A stretch of 64,000 nucleotides of DNA from Bradyrhizobium cenepequi (lineage in GTDB: Bacteria > Pseudomonadota > Alphaproteobacteria > Rhizobiales > Xanthobacteraceae): assembly GCF_020329485.1 (NCBI RefSeq), contig NZ_JAGKJI010000032.1, positions 17,458 through 81,457 of the forward strand, written 5' to 3'. The translations under genes were made by a program, and so were the position numbers. How positions within the stretch are numbered: the stretch's first letter is position 1; each line of letters opens with the position of its first letter. Under the pieces are notes generated by a model that saw only the letters and a program-made list of their open reading frames with translations, searched no databases and was not told the DNA's origin. Positions 9,291 to 17,105 of this stretch are shown here, in pieces.

Positions 9291-9390
9291 GGCCGGCGCA
9301 GGCGCCCGGACCCACCAGGCGATTTGACCTGACCTTTGATCTTTCAATGCAGACCGAAGCGCGATTCCGGTTTTGGAGGGCAGCAAGACA

Positions 9391-11049
9391 ATGATCGGAC
9401 AACTGACCAAGGCTGAACGTCAGTACGCGCTATTGATCCTGCTCGGGCTCGCACTGTGCGGATTGATATTTGGCATAGCAGGCAAGGACGATCCGCTCGG
9501 CATTCACGGCGCGCTCATCGGAGTCGCGGCGCTTGCCGGGATATTCAAAGTCATTTCGGTCTACTACGATCCTGAACCCGGCGACGAACGCCTCACCCGC
9601 TATTACGACGATCCGACGAAATTCGGCATCGTTCTCGCCATGATCTGGGCTGTGTTCGGTCTCTTCATCGGCGATTGGGTGGCGTGGCTCCTGGTGAAGC
9701 CCGACTTCACTTTTAATGCCGGCTGGGCCAGCTTCGGACGGCTGCGTCCCGTTCACACCACCAGCGTGCTCTTCGGCTTCGGCGGCAACGCACTGATCGC
9801 TACATCCTACTATGTGCTGCAGCGGACCTCGCGCGCACGCCTGCCCGATCAGCTCAGCCCGTGGTTCGTGCTGCTCGGCTACAATCTGTTCTGCGTGCTC
9901 GCCGTCACCGGCTACATGATGGGCATCACCCAGTCCAAGGAATACGCGGAGCCGGAGTGGTACGCGGATATCTGGCTGTTGGTGGTGTGGGTCGTATACT
10001 TCGCCATCTATCTGCGCACGCTCGCTCGACGCAAGGAACCGCACATCTATGTGGCCAACTGGTACTACATGGCCTTCATCCTGGTGATCGCGATCCTGCA
10101 CATCGTCAACAACCTCGCCGTGCCCGTCTCCTTCGGCAGCGCCAAGAGCTACTCGCTGTTCTCCGGCGTGCAGGATGCCATGACCGAGTGGTGGTACGGT
10201 CACAACGCCGTCGCCTTCTTCCTCACCGCCGGCTTCCTCGGCATGATGTACTACTTCGTGCCGGTACGCGCCGGACGGCCGATCTATTCCTACCGGATGT
10301 CGATAATCAGCTTCTGGGGCATCACCTTCTTCTACATGTGGGCGGGCTCGCATCACCTGCACTACACGGCGTTGCCCCAATGGGTGCAGACGCTGGGCAT
10401 GACGTTCTCGCTGATGCTGCTGATTCCCTCATGGGCGTCCGCCGCCAACGCGCTGCTGACGCTGAACGGCGCGTGGGACAAGGTGCGGGACGATGCGACG
10501 CTGCGCTTCATGATGGTGGCGGCGGTGTTCTACGGTATCACCACGTTCGAAGGATCATTCCTCGCCATCCGCTCCGTCAACTCGCTCTCCCATTACACCG
10601 ACTGGACCGTAGGCCACGTCCATGCCGGCGCGCTCGGATGGGTGGCGATGATCACATTCGGATCGATTTATACCATCGTGCCGTGGCTCTGGAAACGCGA
10701 CCGCATGTATTCGCCGCGGCTTGTCGAAGTGCATTTCTGGTTCGCCCTGGCCGGCGCCGTCGTTTACGTCTTCGCCATGTGGAATTCCGGCATCATCCAG
10801 GGGCTGATGTGGCGGACGTACAATGAGAGCGGCACGCTCGCCTATTCCTTCGTCGACTCACTGATTGCGATGCATCCCTACTACATCGCGCGCGCCATCG
10901 GCGGCCTGCTGTTCCTGATCGGCGGTATCGTCGGCGCCTACAACATCTGGATGACGATCAAGACCGAGAGCAAGATCCTGCCTCAATCCGCAGTCGATGC
11001 CCCGGAGCCTGCACTCGGCGGCGAGGCCGTCCTTCAACCGGGAGAGTAA
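9391..11049 (+). CDS. ccoN: cbb3-type cytochrome c oxidase subunit I
   Basis: A 552-residue haem-copper oxidase catalytic subunit. Membrane segments fill the protein, and the metal ligands are readable: low-spin haem His122 (RPVHTTSVLFGFGG), CuB-site His271 (WWYGHNAVAFF) and His321/His322 (GSHHLHYTALPQW), and haem ligands in the GHVHAGALGW motif (His409, His411). The N-terminal extension of about 65 residues with an extra helix is typical of alphaproteobacterial CcoN. ATG 9391 follows TTTGGAGGG; the ORF start at 9373 is not preferred. It reduces O2 to water at low oxygen tension with CcoO and CcoP, which follow after 3 bp. Confidence 0.97.
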   Translation: MIGQLTKAERQYALLILLGLALCGLIFGIAGKDDPLGIHGALIGVAALAGIFKVISVYYDPEPGDERLTRYYDDPTKFGIVLAMIWAVFGLFIGDWVAWLLVKPDFTFNAGWASFGRLRPVHTTSVLFGFGGNALIATSYYVLQRTSRARLPDQLSPWFVLLGYNLFCVLAVTGYMMGITQSKEYAEPEWYADIWLLVVWVVYFAIYLRTLARRKEPHIYVANWYYMAFILVIAILHIVNNLAVPVSFGSAKSYSLFSGVQDAMTEWWYGHNAVAFFLTAGFLGMMYYFVPVRAGRPIYSYRMSIISFWGITFFYMWAGSHHLHYTALPQWVQTLGMTFSLMLLIPSWASAANALLTLNGAWDKVRDDATLRFMMVAAVFYGITTFEGSFLAIRSVNSLSHYTDWTVGHVHAGALGWVAMITFGSIYTIVPWLWKRDRMYSPRLVEVHFWFALAGAVVYVFAMWNSGIIQGLMWRTYNESGTLAYSFVDSLIAMHPYYIARAIGGLLFLIGGIVGAYNIWMTIKTESKILPQSAVDAPEPALGGEAVLQPGE

Positions 11050-11052
11050 GCC

Positions 11053-11784
11053 GTGTTCGGATTGCACTATCGGCTGGAACGCAAAGCCATCGGCCTCACC
11101 CTGGGCATCATCCTTGTGGCCAGCATCGGCGGCCTCGTGGAAATCGCGCCGCTCTTCACCATCCACCAGACGGTGGAAGATGCGCCCGACATGCGTGTCT
11201 ACACGCCGCTCGAACTGGCGGGCCGAAACATCTACATCCGCGAAGGGTGCTACGCCTGTCACTCGCAGATGATCCGCACGCTGCGCGACGAGGTCGAACG
11301 CTACGGCCCTTACTCGCTCGCGGTTGAATCGAAATACGATCATCCGATGCTGTGGGGGTCAAAGCGCACGGGACCGGATCTCGCGCGCATTGGCGGCAAG
11401 TATTCCGACGAATGGCACGTCGCCCACCTCAACAACCCGCGCGATGTGCTTCCCGTCTCCGTCATGCCCGCCTACTCGTGGCTGCTGCGCACGACGCTGC
11501 GCACCGATGATCTCAACGCGCACTTGAAAGCCCAACGCGCCGTCGGCGTGCCCTACACCGACGACATGATTGCGAACGCGAACAAGGACGCCTACGGCCA
11601 GGCCGCACCGGATTCGCCCTATGCCGATGGCGTGACCCAACGCTACGGCAAAGCCACCAATGTCCGCGTGTTCGACGGCAAGCCCGGCGAACTCACCGAG
11701 ATGGATGCTCTCGTCGCCTATCTCCAGGTGCTCGGCCACCTGACCGACGCAGCTCACAAAACCGTCGCAGACGTTGCGAGGTGA
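11053..11784 (+). CDS. ccoO: cbb3-type cytochrome c oxidase subunit II (mono-haem c)
   Basis: A 243-residue membrane-anchored monohaem cytochrome c. One N-terminal transmembrane helix (GLTLGIILVASIGGLVEIAP) precedes the haem c motif CYACHSQ at residues 66-71, and VMPAYSWLL supplies the expected axial methionine. The gene starts with GTG at 11053, preceded by GGAGAGTAAG, three bases after the ccoN stop. Downstream, ccoQ begins after 2 bp. It passes electrons from CcoP to CcoN. Confidence 0.96.
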   Translation: MFGLHYRLERKAIGLTLGIILVASIGGLVEIAPLFTIHQTVEDAPDMRVYTPLELAGRNIYIREGCYACHSQMIRTLRDEVERYGPYSLAVESKYDHPMLWGSKRTGPDLARIGGKYSDEWHVAHLNNPRDVLPVSVMPAYSWLLRTTLRTDDLNAHLKAQRAVGVPYTDDMIANANKDAYGQAAPDSPYADGVTQRYGKATNVRVFDGKPGELTEMDALVAYLQVLGHLTDAAHKTVADVAR

Positions 11785-11786
11785 TT

Positions 11787-11957
11787 ATGGATCCCGGACA
11801 CGATACGTTAGTGTGGTTCTCGAAGTCGTTCGGATTGTTCTATCTTATCGCGCTCTCGATCACCACTGTTGTCTATGCCTATTGGCCGTCGAACCAAAAG
11901 GCGTTCGATCACGCCGCGAAGTCGGTCCTGCACAATGAGGATGGCCCATGGCGGTAG
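11787..11957 (+). CDS. ccoQ: cbb3-type oxidase assembly/stability subunit CcoQ
   Basis: A 56-residue protein, short enough to be missed by ORF length filters. It starts MDPGHDTLVWFSKSFGLF and continues with one transmembrane helix (YLIALSITTVVYAYWPS), then a charged tail ending NEDGPWR. Size, single helix and the position between ccoO and ccoP identify it as CcoQ. Its last 10 nt overlap the ccoP start (GATGGCCCATGGCGGTAG), suggesting translational coupling. It stabilises the association of CcoP with the core complex in studied bacteria. Confidence 0.92.
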   Translation: MDPGHDTLVWFSKSFGLFYLIALSITTVVYAYWPSNQKAFDHAAKSVLHNEDGPWR

Positions 11958-12829
11958 AAGAACGCGACAACTACACCGGTTATCTCACCACCGGGCACGA
12001 ATGGAACGGCATCAAGGAATTGAACACGCCCGTTCCGCGTGCGGTGTACTTTTTCCTGTTGATCGCTTTTCTCTTTTCGGTCGGCTACTGGCTGTTGATG
12101 CCCGCTTGGCCAATCGGCGTCAGCTACACCAAAGGCCTGCTCGGCGTCGATCAGCGCAACATCGTGCGGGATTCGCTGAAGCAAGCCGCAATCAGCCGCA
12201 GTGCATGGGCCAAGCAGATCGAGGCCAAAAGCTATCAGGAGATTCAGTCCGACGCTGTGCTGATGACCGCCGTGCGCCACACTGGTCGCACCCTGTTCGG
12301 CGACAATTGCGCCGTGTGCCACGGGCTCAACGCAAAGGGTGGCCACGGCTTTCCGAACCTGACCACCACCTCATGGCTGTGGGGCGGCGATCCGAAAGCC
12401 ATTGCCGAGACCATCCGCGTCGGCATCAACTCGCCACATCCCGACAGCCATACCTCGCAGATGCCGGCTTTCGGCCATGACCAGATACTCCAGCGTGCCG
12501 ACGTCGACAAGGTGGTGGCGTTCGTGCGCTCGCTCTCCGATCCATCCACCGCGAAGACCGCGAAGCCCAGCGATGTGGACGCCGGCAAGGAGATCTTCGC
12601 CGCCAATTGCGCCGCATGTCATGGCGAGGACGCCAAGGGCAACAGTGACATGGGCGCACCGAACCTGACTGATAAGTTCTGGATCTACGGCGGCGACGTG
12701 CAGACGATCACGAACACGCTGTGGAACGGGCGGCAGGGCCACATGCCGTCATGGGAGGGCCGCCTGACACCGCTCGATCGCAAGATCCTGGCGCTCTACC
12801 TTTTCGATCAGAGGATGCCCACCCCATGA
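11948..12829 (+). CDS. ccoP: cbb3-type cytochrome c oxidase subunit III (di-haem c)
   Basis: A 293-residue dihaem cytochrome. An N-terminal cytosolic piece with the family motif (GIKELNTPVPRAVYFFLL) leads into one transmembrane helix (residues 33-50), followed by two periplasmic cytochrome c domains with CAVCH at 121-125 and CAACH at 221-225; methionines in QMPAFGH and HMPSWEG are the likely axial ligands. It has the single N-terminal helix of the short CcoP type. The end overlaps the next small ORF by 4 nt (ATGA). It receives electrons from soluble cytochrome c or the bc1 complex. Confidence 0.97.
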   Translation: MAVEERDNYTGYLTTGHEWNGIKELNTPVPRAVYFFLLIAFLFSVGYWLLMPAWPIGVSYTKGLLGVDQRNIVRDSLKQAAISRSAWAKQIEAKSYQEIQSDAVLMTAVRHTGRTLFGDNCAVCHGLNAKGGHGFPNLTTTSWLWGGDPKAIAETIRVGINSPHPDSHTSQMPAFGHDQILQRADVDKVVAFVRSLSDPSTAKTAKPSDVDAGKEIFAANCAACHGEDAKGNSDMGAPNLTDKFWIYGGDVQTITNTLWNGRQGHMPSWEGRLTPLDRKILALYLFDQRMPTP

Positions 12830-13068
12830 GCAGCGCGGCGGCATCCCATGCTGGGAAGGCGAAGTCCATCGTCTGGCTGTCGATCGGCCTCGGACTGATC
12901 GTGTTCGCCGCCGCCAATGCGCATCTGCTTTACGTGGCTGTATCCTCACAGCCGGATTGCGTCGCTCATCTCCGGCACGGCGAAGGCAACGGCACCAATA
13001 GCTTCAGCGCGGCGACCTCGTCATGTTCATCTAAACCGTCCATGACAACCAAAGCGCAGGTGGAATGA
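12826..13068 (+). CDS. Small single-helix membrane protein in the cco operon (unknown function)
   Basis: An 80-residue protein beginning MSSAAASHAGKAKSIVWLSI, with one hydrophobic helix (VWLSIGLGLIVFAAANAHLL) and a short polar C-terminus with three cysteines (PDCVAH; SSCSS). The start overlaps the ccoP stop (ATGA) and the end overlaps the next gene by 4 nt (ATGA), so it is embedded in the operon and co-translated. It occupies the position where ccoG (fixG) and ccoH (fixH) normally stand, but it has neither the ferredoxin motifs of CcoG nor CcoH's length. I infer an accessory role in oxidase assembly; no function is established from sequence. Confidence 0.75.
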   Translation: MSSAAASHAGKAKSIVWLSIGLGLIVFAAANAHLLYVAVSSQPDCVAHLRHGEGNGTNSFSAATSSCSSKPSMTTKAQVE

Positions 13069-13871
13069 TCGACATGACCATGATCCCGACCGTCTTGCCT
13101 CCGCTTCCCACAAAAAACCGCTGGCATCGCTTTCTTGTCCCCGCCGATGCCTTCACATGGCTTACGAAAGGCTGGCACGACCTGACCGTGCAGCCGATGA
13201 CGAGCCTGAGCTACGGTCTGCTGATCTTTCTCGCGTCCGTTGCGATTGTCGACGGCCTGTTTCGCCTAGAGTGGGATTACATCCTATTTCCCGCGTTCGC
13301 CGGCTTTATGGTGGTGGGCCCGATCCTCGCAATCGGCCTGTATGAAAAAAGCCGCCGCCTCGCCGCCGGCCTGCCTGTCAATCTCGCGAACATGATCTTC
13401 GTCAGGCCGCGATGCGGCGGACAGATCCTGTTCGTGGGCGTCCTGTTGTGCCTTTTGATGATCGCATGGATGCGCGCGGCGGTGATCATCTACGCGTTGT
13501 TTTTCGGCCTGGTGCCGTTTCCCGGTCTCGAGCATATCGCACCGATGCTGTTCACCACGCCGGTCGGCTGGGCGATGCTCATTGTCGGCAGCGCTATCGG
13601 CGCACTGTTCGCGGCCTTCTCGTTTGCCATCAGCGCGTTTTCAATTCCCATGATGTTCGACAGGCGCGTTGACGCCCTCACCGCCATGGGCTCGAGTATG
13701 GCGCTGGTCTGGAACAACCTGCCCGTGATGCTGACTTGGGGCGCCATTGTGCTTGCACTGTTCCTGCTCTCCCTCGCCACCGGAATGCTGGGCCTGATCA
13801 TCGTGTTTCCCCTGCTCGGGCACGGCACCTGGCACGCCTATCGCGCGGTGGCGGTTGAAGCCGCAATATAA
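13065..13871 (+). CDS. DUF2189 multi-pass membrane protein
   Basis: A 268-residue integral membrane protein of the DUF2189 type. After a basic N-terminus (FTWLTKGWHDLTVQPMTSLS) there are about six hydrophobic segments, including ILFPAFAGFMVVGPILAIGL, ILFVGVLLCLLMIAWM and MLTWGAIVLALFLLSLATGM, and the family segment FSIPMMFDRRVDALTAMGSS. Start ATG 13065 overlaps the previous stop. It lies between ccoP and ccoI in place of ccoGH. DUF2189 proteins are found beside cbb3 or cytochrome genes in several proteobacteria to my recollection; the molecular role is unknown. Confidence 0.85.
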   Translation: MIDMTMIPTVLPPLPTKNRWHRFLVPADAFTWLTKGWHDLTVQPMTSLSYGLLIFLASVAIVDGLFRLEWDYILFPAFAGFMVVGPILAIGLYEKSRRLAAGLPVNLANMIFVRPRCGGQILFVGVLLCLLMIAWMRAAVIIYALFFGLVPFPGLEHIAPMLFTTPVGWAMLIVGSAIGALFAAFSFAISAFSIPMMFDRRVDALTAMGSSMALVWNNLPVMLTWGAIVLALFLLSLATGMLGLIIVFPLLGHGTWHAYRAVAVEAAI

Positions 13872-13919
13872 CGACACGCCGCCGGCGGAATGCCGGCGAC
13901 GTGCAGAAACGGAGTGCCG

Positions 13920-16199
13920 ATGAGTTGTTGTGCGCCCGGCGCTGAACTCGCTCTCGCGATGGTCGATCCCCACACCGCGAATGAGGAAGTGCTGCTCGCA
14001 AGCCGCATCATCGGCGACGGCGTCCGCCAGACTGACCTCTCGGTGCCGGGCATTCACTGCGGCGGCTGCATCCAGAAGGTCGAAGCGGCGCTCGGCGCGC
14101 TTCCCGGCGTGGAAAAAGCGCGGGTCAATCTCTCCACCAAGCGGGTCGCAATCCGCTGGCAGGCGGACAAACCGCCCGCACCGTTCATCGAGACACTCAA
14201 CAACATCGGTTACGATGCATACCTTCACGATGCGGGCGCGGACGAGACCGACGAGACACTGAAAGAATTGATCCGCGCGCTCGCGGTGGCAGGTTTCGCC
14301 GCCAGCAACATCATGCTGCTGTCAGTGTCGGTATGGTCCGGCGCGGAAGCGTCGATCCGCAACATGTTTCACTGGATCTCCGCACTGATCGCCTTCCCTG
14401 CGCTGATTTATTCGGGCCCCGTATTCTTTTCCTCGGCTTGGCGCGCGTTACGTCATGGCCAGACCAACATGGACGTTCCGATTTCCATCGGCGTGCTGCT
14501 TGCCTTCGGCATGAGCCTTTACGAGACGTTCCATCACGAAGCGCACGCCTACTTCGACGCCGCAATCTCACTGTTGTTCTTCCTGCTGATCGGCCGCACG
14601 CTCGATCACATGATGCGCGCGCGCACACGAACTGCTGTCCAAGGCTTGGCCCGCCTGTCCTCGCGCGGCGCGCTGGTGGTGCAGGACGACGGCACACACG
14701 CCTATCTGCCGGTGAACGAGATCCAGCCGGATATGCACATCCTGCTGGCGACGGGCGAGCGCGTGCCGGTCGATGCCCGCGTCGAAACAGGACAATCGGA
14801 GATCGACTGCGCGCTGGTGTCCGGCGAGAGCCTGCCGCAGCCGGTTGCACCGGGCGCGGTGCTGTCCGCGGGTACGCTGAACCTAACCGGCCCGCTCACC
14901 ATCGTCGCGACGGCTGTCGCGAAAAATTCATTCCTCGCCGAAATGGTACGGATGATGGAAGCAGCCGAAGCCGGGCGCCCGGTCTACCGGCGCATCGCGG
15001 ATCGCGCCTCGCGTCTCTATGCGCCGGTCGTGCATCTCACCGCGCTCCTGACATTCATCGGCTGGATGATCGTGGAAGGCGACCTGCATCGCGCGGCAAG
15101 CATCGCCATCGCTGTGCTGATCATCACCTGCCCCTGCGCGCTCGGCCTTGCCGTGCCCATGGTGCAGGTCGTTGCCGCGCGGCGTCTGTTCGAGAGCGGC
15201 GTCATGGTCAAGGACGGTGGCGCGTTGGAGCGCATCGCCGAAGTCGACACCGCAATCTTTGACAAGACCGGAACGCTGACCATGGATCGGCTGCGGCTCA
15301 TGAACCGCAATGACATCGATCCTGCGGCGCTGGCGATCGCCGCTTCGATCGCGGCCCATTCACGCCATCCCTGCTCGCGCGCGCTGGCCGCCGCGGGACG
15401 CGACAATGCCGTCACGCCCGTGGCGCTGAACGATCTTTCAGAGCAGCCGGGCGCTGGAATGCAGGCCACCATCGGCACAACGACCTACAGGCTCGGCCGG
15501 GCGGACTGGGCGCTGACGGCTGCAGCCGAACAGTCGGCCACCACCGACGTTGTCCTCTCCGAAAACGGGCGGCAGCGCGCGGCCTTCCATTTCGACAGCG
15601 ATGTTCGCCCGGACGTCCGTGAGGCCGTGCTTGCCATATCTGATCAAGGGTGCCGCGTCGAGATCATGTCCGGCGACCGCGACGAACCGGTGCGCCATCT
15701 CGCATCGGATCTCGGACTTGCCTACCGCGCCAGCGTCTCCCCTGCGGACAAAACGAAACACATCGTTGATCTGACGGAAGCAGGACAGCGCGTGCTGATG
15801 GTCGGCGACGGTCTCAACGACACGCCTGCCCTCGCCGCCGCCCATGCGTCCATGGCTCCAGCCACCGCCGCCGATGTCGGACGCAATGCTGCCGACCTCG
15901 TCTTCCTACACGACAGTCTTCTCGCGGTGCCGCAGGCCATTGCGGTCGCGCGCAATGCGCGGCAGCTCGTGCGCCAGAATCTCATCCTCGCCATCGGCTA
16001 CAATGCCATTGCGGTGCCCATCGCGATCCTCGGCCATGTGACACCGCTGGTGGCGGCGGTGGCGATGTCGGCCTCGTCACTGCTCGTGATCGCCAATGCC
16101 CTGCGGCTGCATGGCTGGCGCTCGCGCAAGGAGCCGCGCGCGGGTGCGCCCGCTGGCGATATCTCAAGCCAGCTGCTTGCGATGGAGAAAGCCCGATGA
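13920..16199 (+). CDS. ccoI: CcoI/FixI copper-translocating P-type ATPase
   Basis: A 759-residue P1B-type ATPase. The N-terminus is MSCCAPGAE, a cysteine-bearing leader typical of FixI, followed by a heavy-metal-binding domain with HCGGC at 46-50. Eight membrane helices are expected; the metal-transport motif is CPC at 404-406 (IITCPCALGLAVP). The phosphorylation site is FDKTGTLT with Asp448, and the hinge motif is MVGDGLNDTPALAAAHA. ATG 13920 follows ACGGAGTGCCG; the ORF's earlier start at 13890 adds a leader with no such site. It exports copper across the inner membrane for loading the CuB site of the oxidase, with ccoS directly downstream and overlapping by 4 nt. Confidence 0.96.
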   Translation: MSCCAPGAELALAMVDPHTANEEVLLASRIIGDGVRQTDLSVPGIHCGGCIQKVEAALGALPGVEKARVNLSTKRVAIRWQADKPPAPFIETLNNIGYDAYLHDAGADETDETLKELIRALAVAGFAASNIMLLSVSVWSGAEASIRNMFHWISALIAFPALIYSGPVFFSSAWRALRHGQTNMDVPISIGVLLAFGMSLYETFHHEAHAYFDAAISLLFFLLIGRTLDHMMRARTRTAVQGLARLSSRGALVVQDDGTHAYLPVNEIQPDMHILLATGERVPVDARVETGQSEIDCALVSGESLPQPVAPGAVLSAGTLNLTGPLTIVATAVAKNSFLAEMVRMMEAAEAGRPVYRRIADRASRLYAPVVHLTALLTFIGWMIVEGDLHRAASIAIAVLIITCPCALGLAVPMVQVVAARRLFESGVMVKDGGALERIAEVDTAIFDKTGTLTMDRLRLMNRNDIDPAALAIAASIAAHSRHPCSRALAAAGRDNAVTPVALNDLSEQPGAGMQATIGTTTYRLGRADWALTAAAEQSATTDVVLSENGRQRAAFHFDSDVRPDVREAVLAISDQGCRVEIMSGDRDEPVRHLASDLGLAYRASVSPADKTKHIVDLTEAGQRVLMVGDGLNDTPALAAAHASMAPATAADVGRNAADLVFLHDSLLAVPQAIAVARNARQLVRQNLILAIGYNAIAVPIAILGHVTPLVAAVAMSASSLLVIANALRLHGWRSRKEPRAGAPAGDISSQLLAMEKAR

Positions 16200-16390
16200 C
16201 GGACTACTTCTTCCTGATTCCCGTTGCGCTCGCGCTCGGCGCCATAGCGCTTGGCGCGTTCATGTGGTCGCTGCGAAGTGGCCAATATGACGATCTTGCG
16301 GGCGCCGCCGAACGAATCCTGTTCGAAAACCGCGATGGGCCCGACGACATAGCCCGAGCGCACGAGGACAAGCCGAGTCACCGCAACTAG
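16196..16390 (+). CDS. ccoS: cbb3 oxidase maturation protein CcoS
   Basis: A 64-residue protein starting MTDYFFLIPVALALGAIALG, one transmembrane helix, followed by the conserved WSLRSGQYDDLAGAAERIL segment of CcoS/FixS. It overlaps ccoI by 4 nt (ATGA), the usual arrangement. CcoS is needed for haem and copper insertion into CcoN in studied systems. Its stop codon overlaps the stop of the minus-strand IS481 relic (shared CTAG), so the insertion element begins exactly where the operon ends. Confidence 0.93.
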   Translation: MTDYFFLIPVALALGAIALGAFMWSLRSGQYDDLAGAAERILFENRDGPDDIARAHEDKPSHRN

Positions 16391-16815
16391 TTGTTCAGTC
16401 TCGATGTGAGGTAGATTGGATTGTGTCTGAATCGCTCGGGGTTGTCCGTCCAGGCTTTGCAGATGGCCTCATATGGTGTGAGGCCTTGTACAGCCTTCAA
16501 TCGCTAGGCGAACTTGTAGGCATCGAGGAACGCAGCGAGGTGATCGTGAAGCTGTTGGTGATCCTCGTAGTGATAGCGCCGGACGGTCGCCTCCTTGAGT
16601 GTGCGGTTCATTCGCTCGACCTGACCATTGGTCCAGGGGTGATTAGGCTGCGTCAGGCGATGTTCGATGCTATGGCTCCGGCAGGCGCGATCAAATGGAT
16701 GGCCACGCCATCTGGCGGTAGGTCCCTCGCGGTTTTTGGGCGGCAGGTCGGCGAACCGAATGCCGTTGTCGGTGAGCACGGCGTAGCCTTGGCAGCCTCG
16801 ATGCGGCTGCCGCAC
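16387..16815 (-). mobile_element. IS481-type transposase relic (C-terminal part)
   Basis: Minus-strand reading gives the DDE integrase core of an IS481-like transposase: YAVLTDNGIRFADLPPKNRE, then GPTARWRGHPFDRACRSHSI and the end EHRLTQPNHPWTNGQVERMN followed by RTLKEATVRRYHYEDH. After DAYKFA an in-frame TAG interrupts the gene; reading through continues RLKAVQGLTPYEAICKAWTD and the proper family C-terminus ending LNN. The N-terminal half and one end of the element are missing, so it cannot move. It separates the cco cluster from the dps relic. Confidence 0.8.
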
Positions 16816-16920
16816 AAGCTCTGCGACGAGCCGGACAACGTTGCCACCACAAGCCTCTTGGAATGGTACATAGACGCGGCCGAGAAGCGGGCGTGGTTCC
16901 TGAGCGAGGCCGCACGGCCG
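16804..16920 (+). pseudogene. dps relic (C-terminal fragment)
   Basis: The plus strand reads LPHKLCDEPDNVATTSLLEW followed by YIDAAEKRAWFLSEAARP, clearly homologous to the C-terminus of the intact Dps at 7701-8216 (VCDEHGDVATASLIENWIDE and AERRTWFLFEA). The sequence is not identical, so it is an older or separate dps copy rather than a recent duplication. The 5' three quarters are lost at the junction with the IS481 relic. The frame continues to 17127 without similarity to anything. Confidence 0.75.
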
Positions 16921-17105
16921 CGCCGATCGTCGACGGATGCGCTGAGCCGAAAGTCCAAAACACGATGCCCTGAGTCCGAAGTGGCATGGTGTGCGCTAGG
17001 ACTCACGGCCGTTCGAATCCAGAGTGAGTGCTGGTCTAGGCGGACGTTTGCCAACGCGCGCACGGACAATGCGATCAGCGCACGCATTTCGACCGCCCTC
17101 ACAGA

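Noticed and set aside
9336..9347. TTGATCTTTCAA upstream of ccoN as an FNR/FixK box
   Set aside because: The half-sites are separated by 4 bases (TTGA-N4-TCAA) rather than the 6 of the consensus, so I do not call it an operator, although oxygen control of cco would be expected.
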